Below, in pieces: positions 32,030-43,371 of a stretch of DNA of 64,000 nucleotides (the first letter of the stretch is position 1; each line of letters opens with the position of its first letter). The DNA is taken from assembly GCF_051401765.1 (NCBI RefSeq), contig NC_135066.1, forward strand, positions 24,369,501 through 24,433,500, in the 5' to 3' direction. Position numbers and translations under genes: made by a program. Source of the stretch: Calliopsis andreniformis (lineage: Eukaryota; Arthropoda; Insecta; Hymenoptera; Andrenidae). The notes beneath the pieces were generated by a model. The model was not told the origin of the DNA and ran no database searches. It worked only from the letters and a program-made list of their open reading frames with translations.

Positions 32030-33590
32030 ATCAGCAGGGAGACTAAAATATTTTTTCAACAACTGGCAAAAAATTACAAACAATAATGTAGTTCTGTAAT
32101 GGATTTTAGGATATAAAATTTCGTTTGTTCATGGTTCAGTAGGGAACTGGAACAAGTTTCAGAGTGTCTAAATCTGTTGCTTTTAAAGGGAGTAGTTAGA
32201 AGGTGCAAACCTTCGGTAAATCAATTTATTTCAGGGATTATCCTTATCTCAAACCCAGACAGTGCCAGTCGATTAATTTTGAACCTCAAACAATTAAATA
32301 AATTCATAAAGACTAATCACTTTAAACTGGAAGATCTAAGAACAACTAGGGATCTAATGTTTCAAAACTGTTTTATGGCCACTTTAGACTTGAAAGAAGA
32401 ATACTATCTGATACCAATAGCTGAGTCTAGTAAGAAATTCCTAAGGTTTAATTTCCAAGGAAAACTGTTTGAATTTAACTGTCTCCCCTTTGGTTTAAAT
32501 ACAGCACCTTACACTTTCACAAAAATAATGAGACCAGTTATACGGCCTTCACCTGGTCTCCTATTTCGCTGTCAATAAGCGCGAAATGCTGATGCATTTC
32601 ATAACATTGTTATGCGAGCGATTATAACCGACACCGCCGAGCTGATTCAACAAAACAACGCGTAAACGTTTTCCTTTTGGGTATTACGAATAATGACCCA
32701 AAAGGAATATTATAAAGAGGAGGCGAGTCAATCAGTTAGTTGGTCTTTCAGCCAGGGTTAGTTAATTCGGGATTAGAGCGAATTTCTGACCATCGTCGCG
32801 ACGCGAGAGCTGTAATACTGTAACAATGAGGGCATATCGCGTAATAACGGGATATCGCGTACAGAGTCGAAGGAAACAGCTAGTAATTCCGCAAAGTTCG
32901 TATCCGCCTCCTTATACCGCGTAAAGAAACTCCGCGAAGTACGAAGTAGAGAAGTGCGTGAAATAAAGGAATCGCGGCACGAAGCGACCTCGAGTGACCA
33001 GCGACCGGCTACACTAGCGACGGTGACATTCTTTCGTCTCTCTCCTTCCATTGCATGTAAGAGAAGGTTTAATTAAGGTGTGCTTTAGCACTTTAAAAGA
33101 GCAAGAACCCCAAAGGTTGATCTCCGCCATTCGAGACGACCGCCCGTCTAGTTAGGACGTAACAAAAAAAAACAGGGCATAACTTTATTTAGACGATATT
33201 TGGTTAATAGGAGATATGTCAATTGTGTAAAATTTGTAAATGAAACTTATTGGCTGCTGCAATACTTAGGCTTTATTGTAAATGTTAACAAAAACCAAGT
33301 AAAGCCGGTTAAGGTTTGTAAATTGCTTGGATTTACATTAGACTCAGAGAGAATGACAATACGCCTCCCCCAAGATAAAGAAAATTCTTTATTAGAATAC
33401 ACAGATACATTCATTAATAAAGAAGAGTACAAAATTCGCGAATTAGCTTCGCTTATAGGCACACTAGGAGCTAGTTGTCAAGCCTTAAGATATGGCTGGG
33501 TGTATTTAAAAAACGTAGAGAGAGATAATTTTTTGGCATTACAGAGTGATAATAATTTTGAAGCACAAATGAAAATTTAGAAAGAAACAA
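32030..33590 (+). pseudogene. DIRS reverse transcriptase, interrupted
   Basis: A leader with GRLKYFFNNWQKITNNN precedes RLILNLKQLNKFIKTNHF, ATLDLKEEYYLIPI and LPFGLNTAPYTFTKIM. After an insertion of about 600 bp the frame resumes with YLDDIWLIGDM, the DIRS catalytic box, near 33190. It continues with LGFTLDSERMTIRLP and LASLIGTLGASCQALRYGW. Several stops and frame changes are present. The enzyme would copy the DIRS RNA. Confidence 0.85.
32608..33164. mobile_element. Probable solo LTR or LTR remnant in the DIRS RT
   Basis: Sequence foreign to DIRS occupies about 32548-33166. Within it TGTTATGCGAGCG...GGACGTAACA forms TG...CA inverted ends and a TATTATAAAG box occurs near 32710. I found no target duplication, and about 60 bases left of it are also foreign, so the limits are provisional. 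Confidence 0.4.
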
Positions 33591-33739
33591 AAAAAGATTT
33601 AATATCTTTTAAATTTATGTACGTTCCAGAGAAAACGTAATTGCGGATATCGAATCAAGAAGACTGGAACCCGAAACAGAATTCGAATTGTCTGACAACG
33701 CCTTTCATAAAATATATAAAGTATTTGGAATTTCCTGAA

Positions 33740-34129
33740 CCTAGATAACACGCGACGTCTTGAAGACGTCTATTTTATGTTCATTTTATGCCTGAACGTT
33801 TTACGACATAATTCAGACGTCTTAAAAACATCCAAGAGCGTACATCTCAAAGACTTGCAAAGTTTAGGTCTACAAACCGTCTTAAGGACACACTACATGG
33901 ACGTCCTAAAGACTTACGCTTTTGGACGTCTTAGAAACGTCTAATTTTTATCTGAACGTCTTATATACGTAATTTGAACGTCCTTAAAACGTCTTCTAAA
34001 TGTTTCTTAAGACGTCTTAAAGACATACTGATTTGTAACATCGGACGTCTCAGAGACGTCTTTTGGACATTTTTAGGACTTTACTGGATGTTTTTAAGAC
34101 GTTTTTAAGATGTCTCTGTGCTATTTGGG
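33740..34129. mobile_element. Small MITE related to the 9.2-kb transposon
   Basis: The 390-bp element begins CCTAGATAACACGCGAC and ends GTGCTATTTGGG, with AA on both sides. It is full of ACGTCTTAAAGACGTC-type words like the ends of the neighbouring large transposon, from which it is separated by only six bases (AAATTG). Removal of both elements, each with its 2-bp duplication, restores the DIRS reading frame. Confidence 0.75.
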
Positions 34130-34135
34130 AAATTG

Positions 34136-34480
34136 CCCAGATAGCACAAAGATGTCTAATGGACGTCTTAAAGACGTCCGTTCCCTATATTGATGACATC
34201 GTATAGACGTCGGTGATGTCCTATAAATGTCTTAGAAACATCCTCCGAATGTCGTATGTTACAAAACCGTACGTCTTCCAAATGTCTTTAACATATCTTA
34301 TGTACGTCTTTAAGACACTTTCAAGACATCTTATAGGCACCTTTCAAACATTTTCAGGGCATGTTTTAGACATTTTATAAGATATTATAAAGACATTATT
34401 CAGACGATTTTAAGATATTTATAAGACGTTTTCAAGACATCTTTAAGACACTATTAAAGACGTTTTCCAGACGTTTGTTT
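34136..34480. repeat. Subterminal repeat region, left end
   Basis: At least a dozen variants of GACGTCTTAAAGACGTC occur in both orientations, decaying to AAGACATTTTAAGA-like words near 34450. Such arrays bind transposase in plant CACTA elements; that role here is inferred. Confidence 0.75.
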
Positions 34481-34656
34481 TAAGAAAAAATAAATCATAT
34501 TAATAAAAATAAAAAGTTCAATTAATAAAGGTAAATCAAAACTTTTAATCAGAATTAAAATGTTTATTTAAAGTATTATACATATGCAACATAACAATAC
34601 AATATTATATTATTACAAACATTATTACAATACACGTTATTGTAATAACATGAACA

Positions 34657-37600
34657 TTAGAACTTCTTTGATACTGTTGCTCTCCTGTCCGAAACTCTTC
34701 GTAGCCATGTTTGAATCGACACCTCGGTTTGGCGTCTGTTTCGTGCCACATTTGCTTTTTCTGCAGCACCTTAAATACAAATTTCGATAGAATATTTTAG
34801 AATGAACTCTATAAAAATTATAACATTAATAAGAATATATTCTAAGGGTGATAATTACATAACATGAGATTTGATGTTTTTAGACTATGAAACTCTTTCT
34901 TGCCTTTCCTTCCCAACCAGCTGTATTCCAATGCAAGGTCGTTTGTCATTAAACAGTTGAATACCCGCTTCACAAATTCATAATTATTGTTTCCCCCTAT
35001 TTTTGCTAATTCTTGCACCTAAAATTAAAAAATGACTTATATTCTGCTAACAGAATGAAAATAGATTAGTCACTGAAACACAAATTAAATTTAATTTTAT
35101 ATATGTTCATACTGCATCTTCAAAATCAGCTACATCATTTAAAATAATTTCCAAACGTAAAAGAGCCTCTTTTGTGTTTAAGGGAAATCCTAACTCAGAA
35201 TATTTTGTAAAAAAGGTAGGTTTATCCTGAGATTTATTTCCTGTTTCTTTCAACATATTTTTTATTTCTCCAATTTCATGCAGTACATCCGTTAGCAATC
35301 CCCGTATTAAATGGTTCTGCTCAAGAAGAACCTTATAATTTGAATTCTTGCCAGCATAATTTTGGCAATTATTTGTTTCTCCATTTCCTATAAATTTTAA
35401 GGCGTTATATTTTCTATATGAATTAGTATTTAATTAGTCAAATAAATGAATTTACCAATGACACAAGGTTGGGTGGAGCTGTTATTATTAGTAATTTCAT
35501 GATTGAAACTTGCACCCTGAATAGGGCACTCAGCAATAGCTAAAAAACGGAATATTTTTTCTAATTATAATAAACAATTGAATGATTTAATTACACTGTT
35601 CAACAAGTATCTAATTTTTTAAACTTGAATGAACATTTCTCATACATTTTGACATGCTGAATACGAATCGACAAACAGATTTTTTTCCAGAACGTATAGT
35701 TTTTGAAAAAAATGACAAATTTTGGACTTTGGAAATATTTTGTGTTTTTACCGTAATACTTATTTAGTTGCTCTTGACACAAAATAATTCTGTGGACTCT
35801 CTCGAAAAAAAGGATATAGTAGTTATTAGATTATAAACATCGAAATATGTTTAAATAATGATGAACGTAAAAAGGACAGCCACAATGCACCCAGTTTTGT
35901 TGATGTTTTTCACTTTATTTAAAAAAACGAGGATTTAGAGAAAAATCTGCCTATACCACGCGGTAGAGCAAGCTTTCTACTACGGAAAGCATATCAGGAG
36001 GCGAATTCACAAAATTATTTTTGTTTTCAATATAGGAACGAAATAGTTTCTATACGAAATAATATATATACAGGGTGTAACAAAAATGTCGCAGTTCCTT
36101 AAAAGGGGTGATTCAGGGGGTGATTTGAAACAACTTTTTCCTTAGCGAAAATGTAAGATGAGGCTTCGTTAACGAGTTATTAACGAAAAACACCGGCCAA
36201 TGAGAGCGCGAGTTTGCCGCCCGAGCGACCGCGGTAGCGTTGGGTACGCGCGCTACATGCTACGGTTGTACTCCAAACAAGAAAGTCGTCATACATCGAA
36301 GAAAATAGCATTAGTATGAAAACTGAAAGCGACATAATAAATAATACCGAGTCCTTTTTTTGTGTATCACTTGAAGTGAATAATTACTTAAAATCGAGGA
36401 AAACTACGTGCAACGTAAAAACACGAATATGTAAATTTCTTATTCGCATAACGTATAAACGAAAAAGCAATACAACGAAAAATAAAGGAAGAAGAGGACA
36501 AACTTCACCTGTAGTTTGTAAACCTGTGTCACTGGTTCACTGTACCGATCCTGGTCATCGACCGCCGAAATGGTTTATGCTAGGGCACGCGTTTAGGTAA
36601 TTTATGGCTTTATTGCTTTGGTTTCGAAGGAGACATGATCTCGGAGTGTTCGAATAAGGAAGGTCTGAGGTGCTTAAACTACGTGGAGGGTACAAGGAGC
36701 TTCTTTGGAAAAATTCTACCCTACCATAAACCATTTCAACGGTCGCTGACCAGTATCGGTACAGTGACCCAGTGACACAGATTTACAAACTACAGATGAA
36801 TTGCATTTAATTCATTAATGATTATTATTTTTTAAATCTAACGCAGACTACTTTCAACGTTTCTATCTTCAACGTTAATTCTCCAAGTCTCCGTCCATTT
36901 CTTTTGTTGCATTGCTTTTTCGTTTATACGTTATGCAAATATTTTCATATAAATGCTATTTCCTTCGACGCATGCCGACTTTCTTGTTCGGAGTACAACC
37001 GTAGCGCCCAGCGCGTACCCAACGCTACCGCAGTCGCTCGGACGGCAAACTCGTGCTCTCATTGGCCGGTGGGTTTCATTAATAACTCGTTAACGAAGCC
37101 TCATCTTACATTTTCGTTAAGGAAAAAGTTGTTTCAAATCACCTCCTGAATCACCCCTTTTAAGGAACTGCGACATTTTTGTTACACCCTGTATATTATT
37201 CAAACAGGATTATTTCGTGTCAAGAGCAACTAAATAACTATTACGGTAAAAATACAAAATACTTCCAAAGTTGAAAAATTGTCATTTTTTAAGAAATTGA
37301 TTTTTTCAAAAACTGTACGTTCTGTAAAGAAGGTGTAGGATTTAAGTTTACCGCGTGACGTCGTGTGATTGTATCATAAAAGTTATACTATGTATAATTT
37401 TATACGTTTATCTTTATAATATAATAAATATTACCACAAAAGGTTTGCAGATTCATATTTACAAACTCAAAAAAAAGTCCAAATTTGTCGAACAGTGTTA
37501 TAAGAAAAAGATTTAGGTGTTGTTTACAAGCCTTGTTTGAGTTGAATAAACATTATGTACTGTAAGTGTTCTAATAATGTTTATAAACTGTTGTGTACAT

Positions 37601-38066
37601 ACTTATTGTTTTCTTTTTTTTAATTGTTGGAGGTAATGGTAAACTGCCAATAACTGTTTCATCACTATCCGATGATACTGATACTGATGATACCCACTTT
37701 TCTTTCTGCTTCCCTGTTTTTAGCAAATTATCGTTTTCAGACTGCAAATCGCTTGTCTCTTCAGCAGTTTTAGCTTTCAATCTGGCTTTGAAATAATCAT
37801 CTACAAGTATTAAATAGTAATTACATTAATTGTATATTTGTTTTGAATAATAATGTTAACTTACTGAAAGTGTCATTTCTGAAAACTTTAATTTTATGTC
37901 TTGGCCAGGATAATTGTAATGGTTCACACTTTTTGATGGCATTTATCAGCCGATTTTGTGGTAAAGGTGGCCAATGACATACATCGTTCTGTATCCATGT
38001 TGATGGTACTGCTTCGACACTACCATCGTCCACAAATTCAACAATGGTCCACATTTCTCTCTCCAT
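34657..38066 (-). CDS. Transposon accessory gene, DUF4806-like, multi-exon
   Basis: Exon 1 (38066-37865) encodes MWTIVEFVDDGSVEAVPSTW and WPPLPQNRL. Exon 2 (37800-37603) is charged. Exon 3 (35539-35456) and exon 4 (35387-35113) lead to FPLNTKEALLRLEIILND. Exon 5 (about 35018-34868) encodes NNYEFVKRVFNCLMTNDLA and EYSWLGRKGKKEF, a DUF4806-like C terminus. A basic last exon at about 34773-34657 is possible. GT donors (GTAAGT, GTATGT, GTAAAT, GTATGA) and AG acceptors fit at each border. Intron 2 contains the 1.9-kb nested element at 35594-37497. Such proteins often accompany these transposases; the function is unknown. Confidence 0.7.
35594..37497. mobile_element. Long-TIR CACTG...CAGTG element (copy 2), in intron 2 of the accessory gene
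   Basis: Left arm 35594-36068 and inverted right arm 37194-37497 match each other and copy 1 (22044-29846). TTA lies at 35591-35593 and 37498-37500. A foldback element occupies its centre. Without that it is about 780 bp and non-coding. Confidence 0.8.
36071..37191. mobile_element. TA-flanked foldback element, nearly a complete palindrome
   Basis: The ends are CAGGGTGTAACAAAAATG and its exact complement, flanked by TA on both sides. The arms match over about 220 bp and then intermittently toward the centre, for example CATAACGTATAAACGAAAAA and TTTTTCGTTTATACGTTATG. This makes a hairpin of about 1.12 kb. TA duplications and CAGGGTG ends suggest a non-autonomous Tc1/mariner-related element. 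Single-arm copies lie at 23815-24035 and 49709-49929. Confidence 0.85.
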
Positions 38067-38320
38067 TCTTTAATTTTAGAAATATTTAGAATGTGTTTAT
38101 TTGTGCTACTAAATGTATGTTTGGCATACCAGAATAATACAGTCATTATATGCGTGGTAAGTTAATATTGAATTGTAGATAAATAGTAATAGTAATTACT
38201 GTATGAAAACACGTTAAATTTATGAATAGAACAAAAAATTCTTGTCAATGGTGATTGGCATTTACAATTTATACTATTTATATTATGGAAGAAGCGATTA
38301 ATAAAAATAAGCGTTTGAAC

Positions 38321-40363
38321 TTAGCAATAAGCAGAATGCATCAGTGGAAAGATAACAAGTTTTTCGGCAATTTCTAATTTTACACATTTATAGGCGATGT
38401 ACTTAATATTAAAAATTTCTAAAGGCCCTAAATTAGACGGTTCTACTAAAAAGATACTTAATTTTGAGGATTTGCAAGGTTTCTCATAAAAATCCTTTAA
38501 GACTAAAAATTTTCTGCCAAGTATTTTATAATCATCATCTGACAATATTAAATTTTTCACAACAATAATAGTACCATCACTGGGACAGTAACAGTTATCA
38601 GGATCAGTAACTTTTAGAATAAAATTATTAAAATCAACAACTTTAAATTGTTTTAACGCTGTAATATGCTCTGTTAATGGACCTTCGGAATGTTCTTTTC
38701 TAAAAGAAGGATATTTCATAGTGTCAGGTTTTTTTTCAAGAAAAGTGGATGTCTCTATATATCGTTTTACAATTTGTTCCAAATGTTTATCACTTTTTCT
38801 AATAGATCTTAAAATATTCTGTAAAAAATTTTCAAAAGGGAAAGCACTAAAATTATCCAGTGGCCCGTGATTTTTAACATCTTGAGTTATATGTAACAAA
38901 TTATGCACATTGTGAGATATGTTTTCCAAACCATATAGCATTCTAAAAGTTACTACAAAATATTTTAACAATTCAGATGTATAATCAATACAATTAAAAT
39001 ACCTGGCATTTGACAAAATAATCAATCCTGCATGTAACGATAAAAAATTTAAGTATCTATCATTACTTATATTTTTTATCAGGACTATTGGACCCGTATA
39101 AAATAGAAATTGCCGAAATTCTGTAGCTTTCCATCTTTTTACTTCATCCAAGACTCTAGGTTTCCTATTAAATTCTACCGGAATACTTTTTGCCAAATGA
39201 ATTAGTGAATTGGATATATTTGACAATTTTGAATTTGATATTTTTGTTGAAGGTTTACCAATACACCATAGACAAAGTAATTTCTTTACCACACCCAAGC
39301 AAATGAGGTGCATATAGTCAAGGGGGAAGGAGTCGATCATATCGATTCCTGGGATATTTTCTAGGATTGAAAATTCAGTATGATGCTCTTCTTCAATTTT
39401 TAATCTAAAATCAGTATCAGATCTTAAACGGATATTCTCTACATCGGGAAAGCACATTTTATTGTGTATAAAATCTCCTTCCGAATAACACTTAGTATAC
39501 GAATGATACCCTGTATGTCCTTTTACGCATTTAATGAACGATTTGGCCGGGGCATCACATGCAAACGCTTTAATCTGTATACGATATAATTGCTCATTAA
39601 TTAAAATCCCATTATTAATAACATCTATAGTCTCATGCACAAAATTATTTAAAAATTCATTGACATTTTTGGGTTTCTCATGACCATGATATATACCAAT
39701 CATGTTAACTCTTTTATTGTGTCCCGTAATGCTACATAAAATTGGGTATACTTGACTCTTTGAGCTTTTGCATAATGGTAAACCATCGATATTAAGATTA
39801 ACTTGAATGGTGTTATCATTAATAGAACCAATATCTATAAATTTAGTTAGCTTTAGAACACTATTTTTTAAGCCGAAATGATAATAATTTCCTGGGTCTA
39901 CACGTTTCGTTTCTACTGATCTACATGTTCTTAAAAGAGTCCTTGCATCTGAAGGTAAGTTATTCGGAATAGGCTTTTTTAACAAATTCAGCAAATCATT
40001 AATTGCACAATGCGAAATATTGTGTTTTAAAGACAATTGTATTAGCAAAGCATGAAAACTTTCATCTAATTCCTCCACGGGACCTGTATTTCGATTTAGC
40101 ATATTGGCATTTTCTTCAGTCTCTTGAGTTTCTGCAGAATCATTTTCAGTATTATGTATCAAATCTAAAGAAGCAAAGCTACTTTCATTACTATTATTTA
40201 GACCAGAATAAGAATTTTCTGAGGAAACATTTAATTGAATGATATTTGAAGATCCTGTATTACATGATGTGGAAGCTTCCTGATGCAAAGATTTGTACGA
40301 TGTAAGCAAAGATCTTTTACCACGCATATAATATTTCTGCATATTTCGTTTTCTTTTTGCCAT
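38321..40363 (-). CDS. CACTA-like (TNP2-type) transposase, intact ORF of about 680 aa
   Basis: I chose the ATG at 40363 (MAKRKRNMQKYY) because a splice-acceptor-like TTTAAG lies just upstream and the extension to 40426 is intron-like. The N terminus is Ser/Asn-rich and disordered. The catalytic core has NIDGLPLCKSSKSQVYPIL, then FACDAPAKSFIKCVKGHTGY with its Cys/His pair, DYMHLICLGVVKKLL, and a late HNVHNLLHITQDVKNHGPL block. I read the NIDG and ACDAPA aspartates as two of the DDE residues. No stop or frameshift is visible over the whole length, unlike almost everything around it. It may be functional or only recently inactive. Confidence 0.8.
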   Translation of the reverse strand: MAKRKRNMQKYYMRGKRSLLTSYKSLHQEASTSCNTGSSNIIQLNVSSENSYSGLNNSNESSFASLDLIHNTENDSAETQETEENANMLNRNTGPVEELDESFHALLIQLSLKHNISHCAINDLLNLLKKPIPNNLPSDARTLLRTCRSVETKRVDPGNYYHFGLKNSVLKLTKFIDIGSINDNTIQVNLNIDGLPLCKSSKSQVYPILCSITGHNKRVNMIGIYHGHEKPKNVNEFLNNFVHETIDVINNGILINEQLYRIQIKAFACDAPAKSFIKCVKGHTGYHSYTKCYSEGDFIHNKMCFPDVENIRLRSDTDFRLKIEEEHHTEFSILENIPGIDMIDSFPLDYMHLICLGVVKKLLCLWCIGKPSTKISNSKLSNISNSLIHLAKSIPVEFNRKPRVLDEVKRWKATEFRQFLFYTGPIVLIKNISNDRYLNFLSLHAGLIILSNARYFNCIDYTSELLKYFVVTFRMLYGLENISHNVHNLLHITQDVKNHGPLDNFSAFPFENFLQNILRSIRKSDKHLEQIVKRYIETSTFLEKKPDTMKYPSFRKEHSEGPLTEHITALKQFKVVDFNNFILKVTDPDNCYCPSDGTIIVVKNLILSDDDYKILGRKFLVLKDFYEKPCKSSKLSIFLVEPSNLGPLEIFNIKYIAYKCVKLEIAEKLVIFPLMHSAYC

Positions 40364-42479
40364 TCTTAAATTAAAAGGAAATAAAAACTTTGATAATAAA
40401 ATAAAATTATACAACAAAAATATCAAATAACAATAAAATTATAAAATAGAAACTTACACAAATGTAGCTTAGTATAGTACCACCACCAACAACAACTAAT
40501 ATCTTTGGGGATTTTCACAACACGCTAAAATAAAGGAAATTTACCACTAATATGAAAGACATATTTAAATAAACAGAAATAAATATAAAGTAAAAACTTA
40601 CCTAATGTAATTGCACATTTTCACATCGAAAAATTTGTATTACAGCAAAAAATTTATTTGCAATAAGATCTACTAATATCTCACATAATATATAATATGC
40701 ATTAAATTTTGAAGGGCGTACCACGTAATTGTCTTCACGATTTTGTAAATATTTCTGATAATCTAAAAAAATAAATGTTTTGAGTAGGTATACGGGTCAT
40801 TCCACGTGAAATCGGGCACGTTTCGGAGCAAGTTCTTGTAATTTGCTCAAATTTGAATATGTTGTAGTCTTTAACGATATTTAAACGTACCCTAAAGGAT
40901 TTTTCAAAATTTTGAAAATTGTCGATTTTACAGCTGTTTGAAGTTAAGTGCTACCTTTTTCTTTAAAAAATTATAGCTATTGAACTAGTAAGCGGATGGA
41001 GATGAGCTTTACGGTGCTTATAGAGAAAACATTGAAGTTTGTAAAAAAAATTATTTCATTTAAAAAAACTTGTTTTTTAATCATCTTTTTTGCAATTATT
41101 TTAAACAAATGCAGGTTTTTAAGATGATGCGCGATTTTAAAAATCTGAAAAAAAAGGAGAATATAGTTTGATCCTTCCCCTTGATGGACAAACTTTCAAA
41201 AAGATGGACATTCTAAAATTGGCCCTGTGAAAATTGCCGAAAGTTGACGCTGCGTCGAGTCCCACTGCTGTGGCGGGCGCGTCGTCGCTGGCAGCCTACT
41301 GGTAGTCCAGCAGCTGCGCGTGCTGATCACGTCTGCTGGTTACGCTTAGGATATATTTTACATTTTTAATCGGTTACAAGTTGCGATATAAAATATTGCC
41401 GAAAGCAATATTGATCTTTTACCGAACAAAAAACTTTTGGAAAATTTTATATATTTTTGACTTGAAGCCGATTAATATTTTTTGTAATATTGTTGAAAAT
41501 ACCTGAAAAAATGTGGGGACAGAATTACGTGATACACTCTGTATGATACTACTGACATAGATTTACAAGAAATATTTTCTAAAAGGGAAGGACAAATTTC
41601 TTCAAAGGGAAGGATAAATTTCTTCGATTTTAACGATTTTTCGTAGGTTGATTTTGGTAGATTTGGTAGATGTTGGTTGATTTTCGTAGAATACATTTAC
41701 CTAATGATATGTGTAAAATATTAGTCTTAGATACTCGATAGTTTTAACGATATAATTAAATTAAAGATACATATACCATCTCTATCTATTGTAATGTAGG
41801 CATCGATTCGTGTAATATAGAATAGGTACATGACACGGTGCGCGGCTTGTAATCGGGTGGGTCCGAGATGGAATCTCGGTCGATGAATAAATTCTTTTCT
41901 TTCTTTTTTCTTTCTTTTACGTCATTAATATTATTATGATGACATTATATACGATGCAAAATGATAATTATCGTACATAAAAACGATCAACACCAGGAAC
42001 ACATAATGAAGGCTTGTTTGTTGCAATGACATTCTTTAGTTTTTATATTTTTCGGGAAAGCAACTTGATTCAGATTCAACAGTATTTCCTTTGTTGATGT
42101 CACATTAGAAGCAGGTACAGTACTAATATCAATCAGGTACAGTATTAATAAATGATTTTGCTTGAAAATAAAAATCTGTTCCTTTTTATCTTATTTTGTA
42201 TAAAAGAACACTATATGCATGTGATCTTTTGCGATTAAATTGTATTATTATATAATTATAATATTACATACTTTTGAGATCAAAATCTTTATGTGTAGCA
42301 ACTAAATAATGGGAATTACAAAAACTTAGGAAATTATGAAGACGCGTTTGTTTATTTTATGTTCTGAGAATGCGTTTTAATAACCTGTAGAACCTATTTA
42401 AAATATGTTAAGTTTCAGGTGTCATTCCAACATTTATTTTGATATAAATTTCCAATATATGTACGACGTTTACTTCGTC
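40364..42479. other. Upstream region of the transposase; mostly non-coding
   Basis: Intron-like or leader sequence with possible splice sites at 40364-40620, then AT-rich DNA. At about 40797 ATTCCACGTGAAATCGGGCA resembles the start of another repeat, without a clear inverted partner. A short GC patch at 41822-41890 looks tRNA-derived. No coding motif is seen. Confidence 0.4.
41822..41890 (+). repeat. Possible tRNA-derived SINE fragment
   Basis: GTGCGCGGCTTGTAATCGGG is followed by GGTCCGAGATGGAATCTCGG, which looks like the anticodon-to-T-arm part of a tRNA-derived sequence with a degenerate B box. It is followed by ATAAATTC and a TTTC-rich tail. There is no complete cloverleaf, so it is not called as a tRNA gene. 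Confidence 0.3.
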
Positions 42480-43371
42480 TTTAATATGCAAATTTCAGAT
42501 GTCTTACAGATGTCTAGAATAAACGTCTTCAAGACGTCTGAAATTTACGTCTTTAAAACGTCTAAAATTTACGTCTTACAAATGTCTGAAATTTACATTG
42601 ACGGAATGGTTGTTAAGTGAAATAATACTATTTTCACTATGCGTGACGATTCCAGGCTTTATTTGCGAGTTGACTTTTTACTCTTGGTGGTGCGAGACTC
42701 TGTGTATTTCAACTCTACATTCGTCTTCCTTCTAGACTCGGTTCCTTGGAGGAGCTGTTCCGCTAATTTTCATTGGTCAAGACAAATCATTTCTTAACCA
42801 ATGAAAATGTCCTCTGACAATCCGCCCACTCTTTGTGCCCTTGGCGCGCTTCATCAGAGTGGGGCGAACTGTCGAAGGCCAATTTCCTAACGTAAATATT
42901 GGTGATACAGCAGGGTCTCATCAGGGTCAAACCTAAACAACCCGTCAGGCCCTGGAAGTTACGTGTCACCACGTGATGCTTCGCAGGCCCTCGGCAATCC
43001 AGGCTTTGGTTCGTCCGAGACCCAAGATTTATGACACTTACGAACGCTATTGAGGCTGTCGTAGAAAATTCCTAAAGAACACTTAATTGTTCGACCCAAA
43101 CGGCTAAAACCGATGCAGACAGCTTACTCAAAAATAGCTTCTCTGGCGCGGGCGTCATAAAACTTTCTGAACATTTGTACGACAAGAAAACATTTCTTCG
43201 TATACAGCTAGCCGCTACAACATCTTTAACAGGTTTTTATGACATAAATTCCAGATGTCTTTGAGGCGACCACAATGAGACGTCTTGAAAACGTCCAAAT
43301 TAGGTCGTAAGACGTTCAGATCTAAAATAGACATAAAATAGGCGTCTTTAAGATGTCGTGTGCTATCTGGG
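42480..43371. repeat. Subterminal repeat region, right end, with an insertion
   Basis: ACGTCTTCAAGACGTCTGAA-type words occur at 42510-42595 and again at 43255-43371, where the terminal CTATCTGGG is reached. The middle (42611-43231) is a probable solo LTR. Confidence 0.7.
42611..43231. mobile_element. Probable solo LTR in the transposon right end
   Basis: Ends are TGTTAAGTGAAATAATAC and CATCTTTAACA (TG...CA, inverted TGTTAA/TTAACA). GGT precedes and follows it, shorter than the usual 4-6 bp. It contains a hairpin built from TTTTCATTGGT and ACCAATGAAAA at about 42767-42808. Subterminal repeat sequence continues on both sides. Confidence 0.5.

Larger units (their letters stand above)
34136..43371. 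mobile_element. CACTA-like (CMC) DNA transposon, about 9.2 kb
   Basis: The left end reads CCCAGATAGCACAAAG; the right end, inverted, reads CCCAGATAGCACACGAC. TG lies on both sides (34134-34135 and 43372-43373). Both ends carry dense direct and inverted ACGTCTTAAAGACGT words, like the subterminal transposase-binding repeats of CACTA elements. Inside are a long transposase gene and an intron-bearing accessory gene, both on the minus strand. The ends do not start with CACTA, and the 2-bp duplication is short for that group, so the superfamily call rests mainly on the transposase. Confidence 0.8.

Noticed and set aside
36316..36600. A 94-codon frame inside the foldback element as its transposase
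   Set aside because: It lies in the inverted arm, has no transposase motif, and the opposite arm does not preserve it.
41822..41890. A functional tRNA gene
   Set aside because: There is no acceptor-stem pairing or D-arm and the T-arm loop is wrong; at best it is a tRNA-derived SINE scrap.
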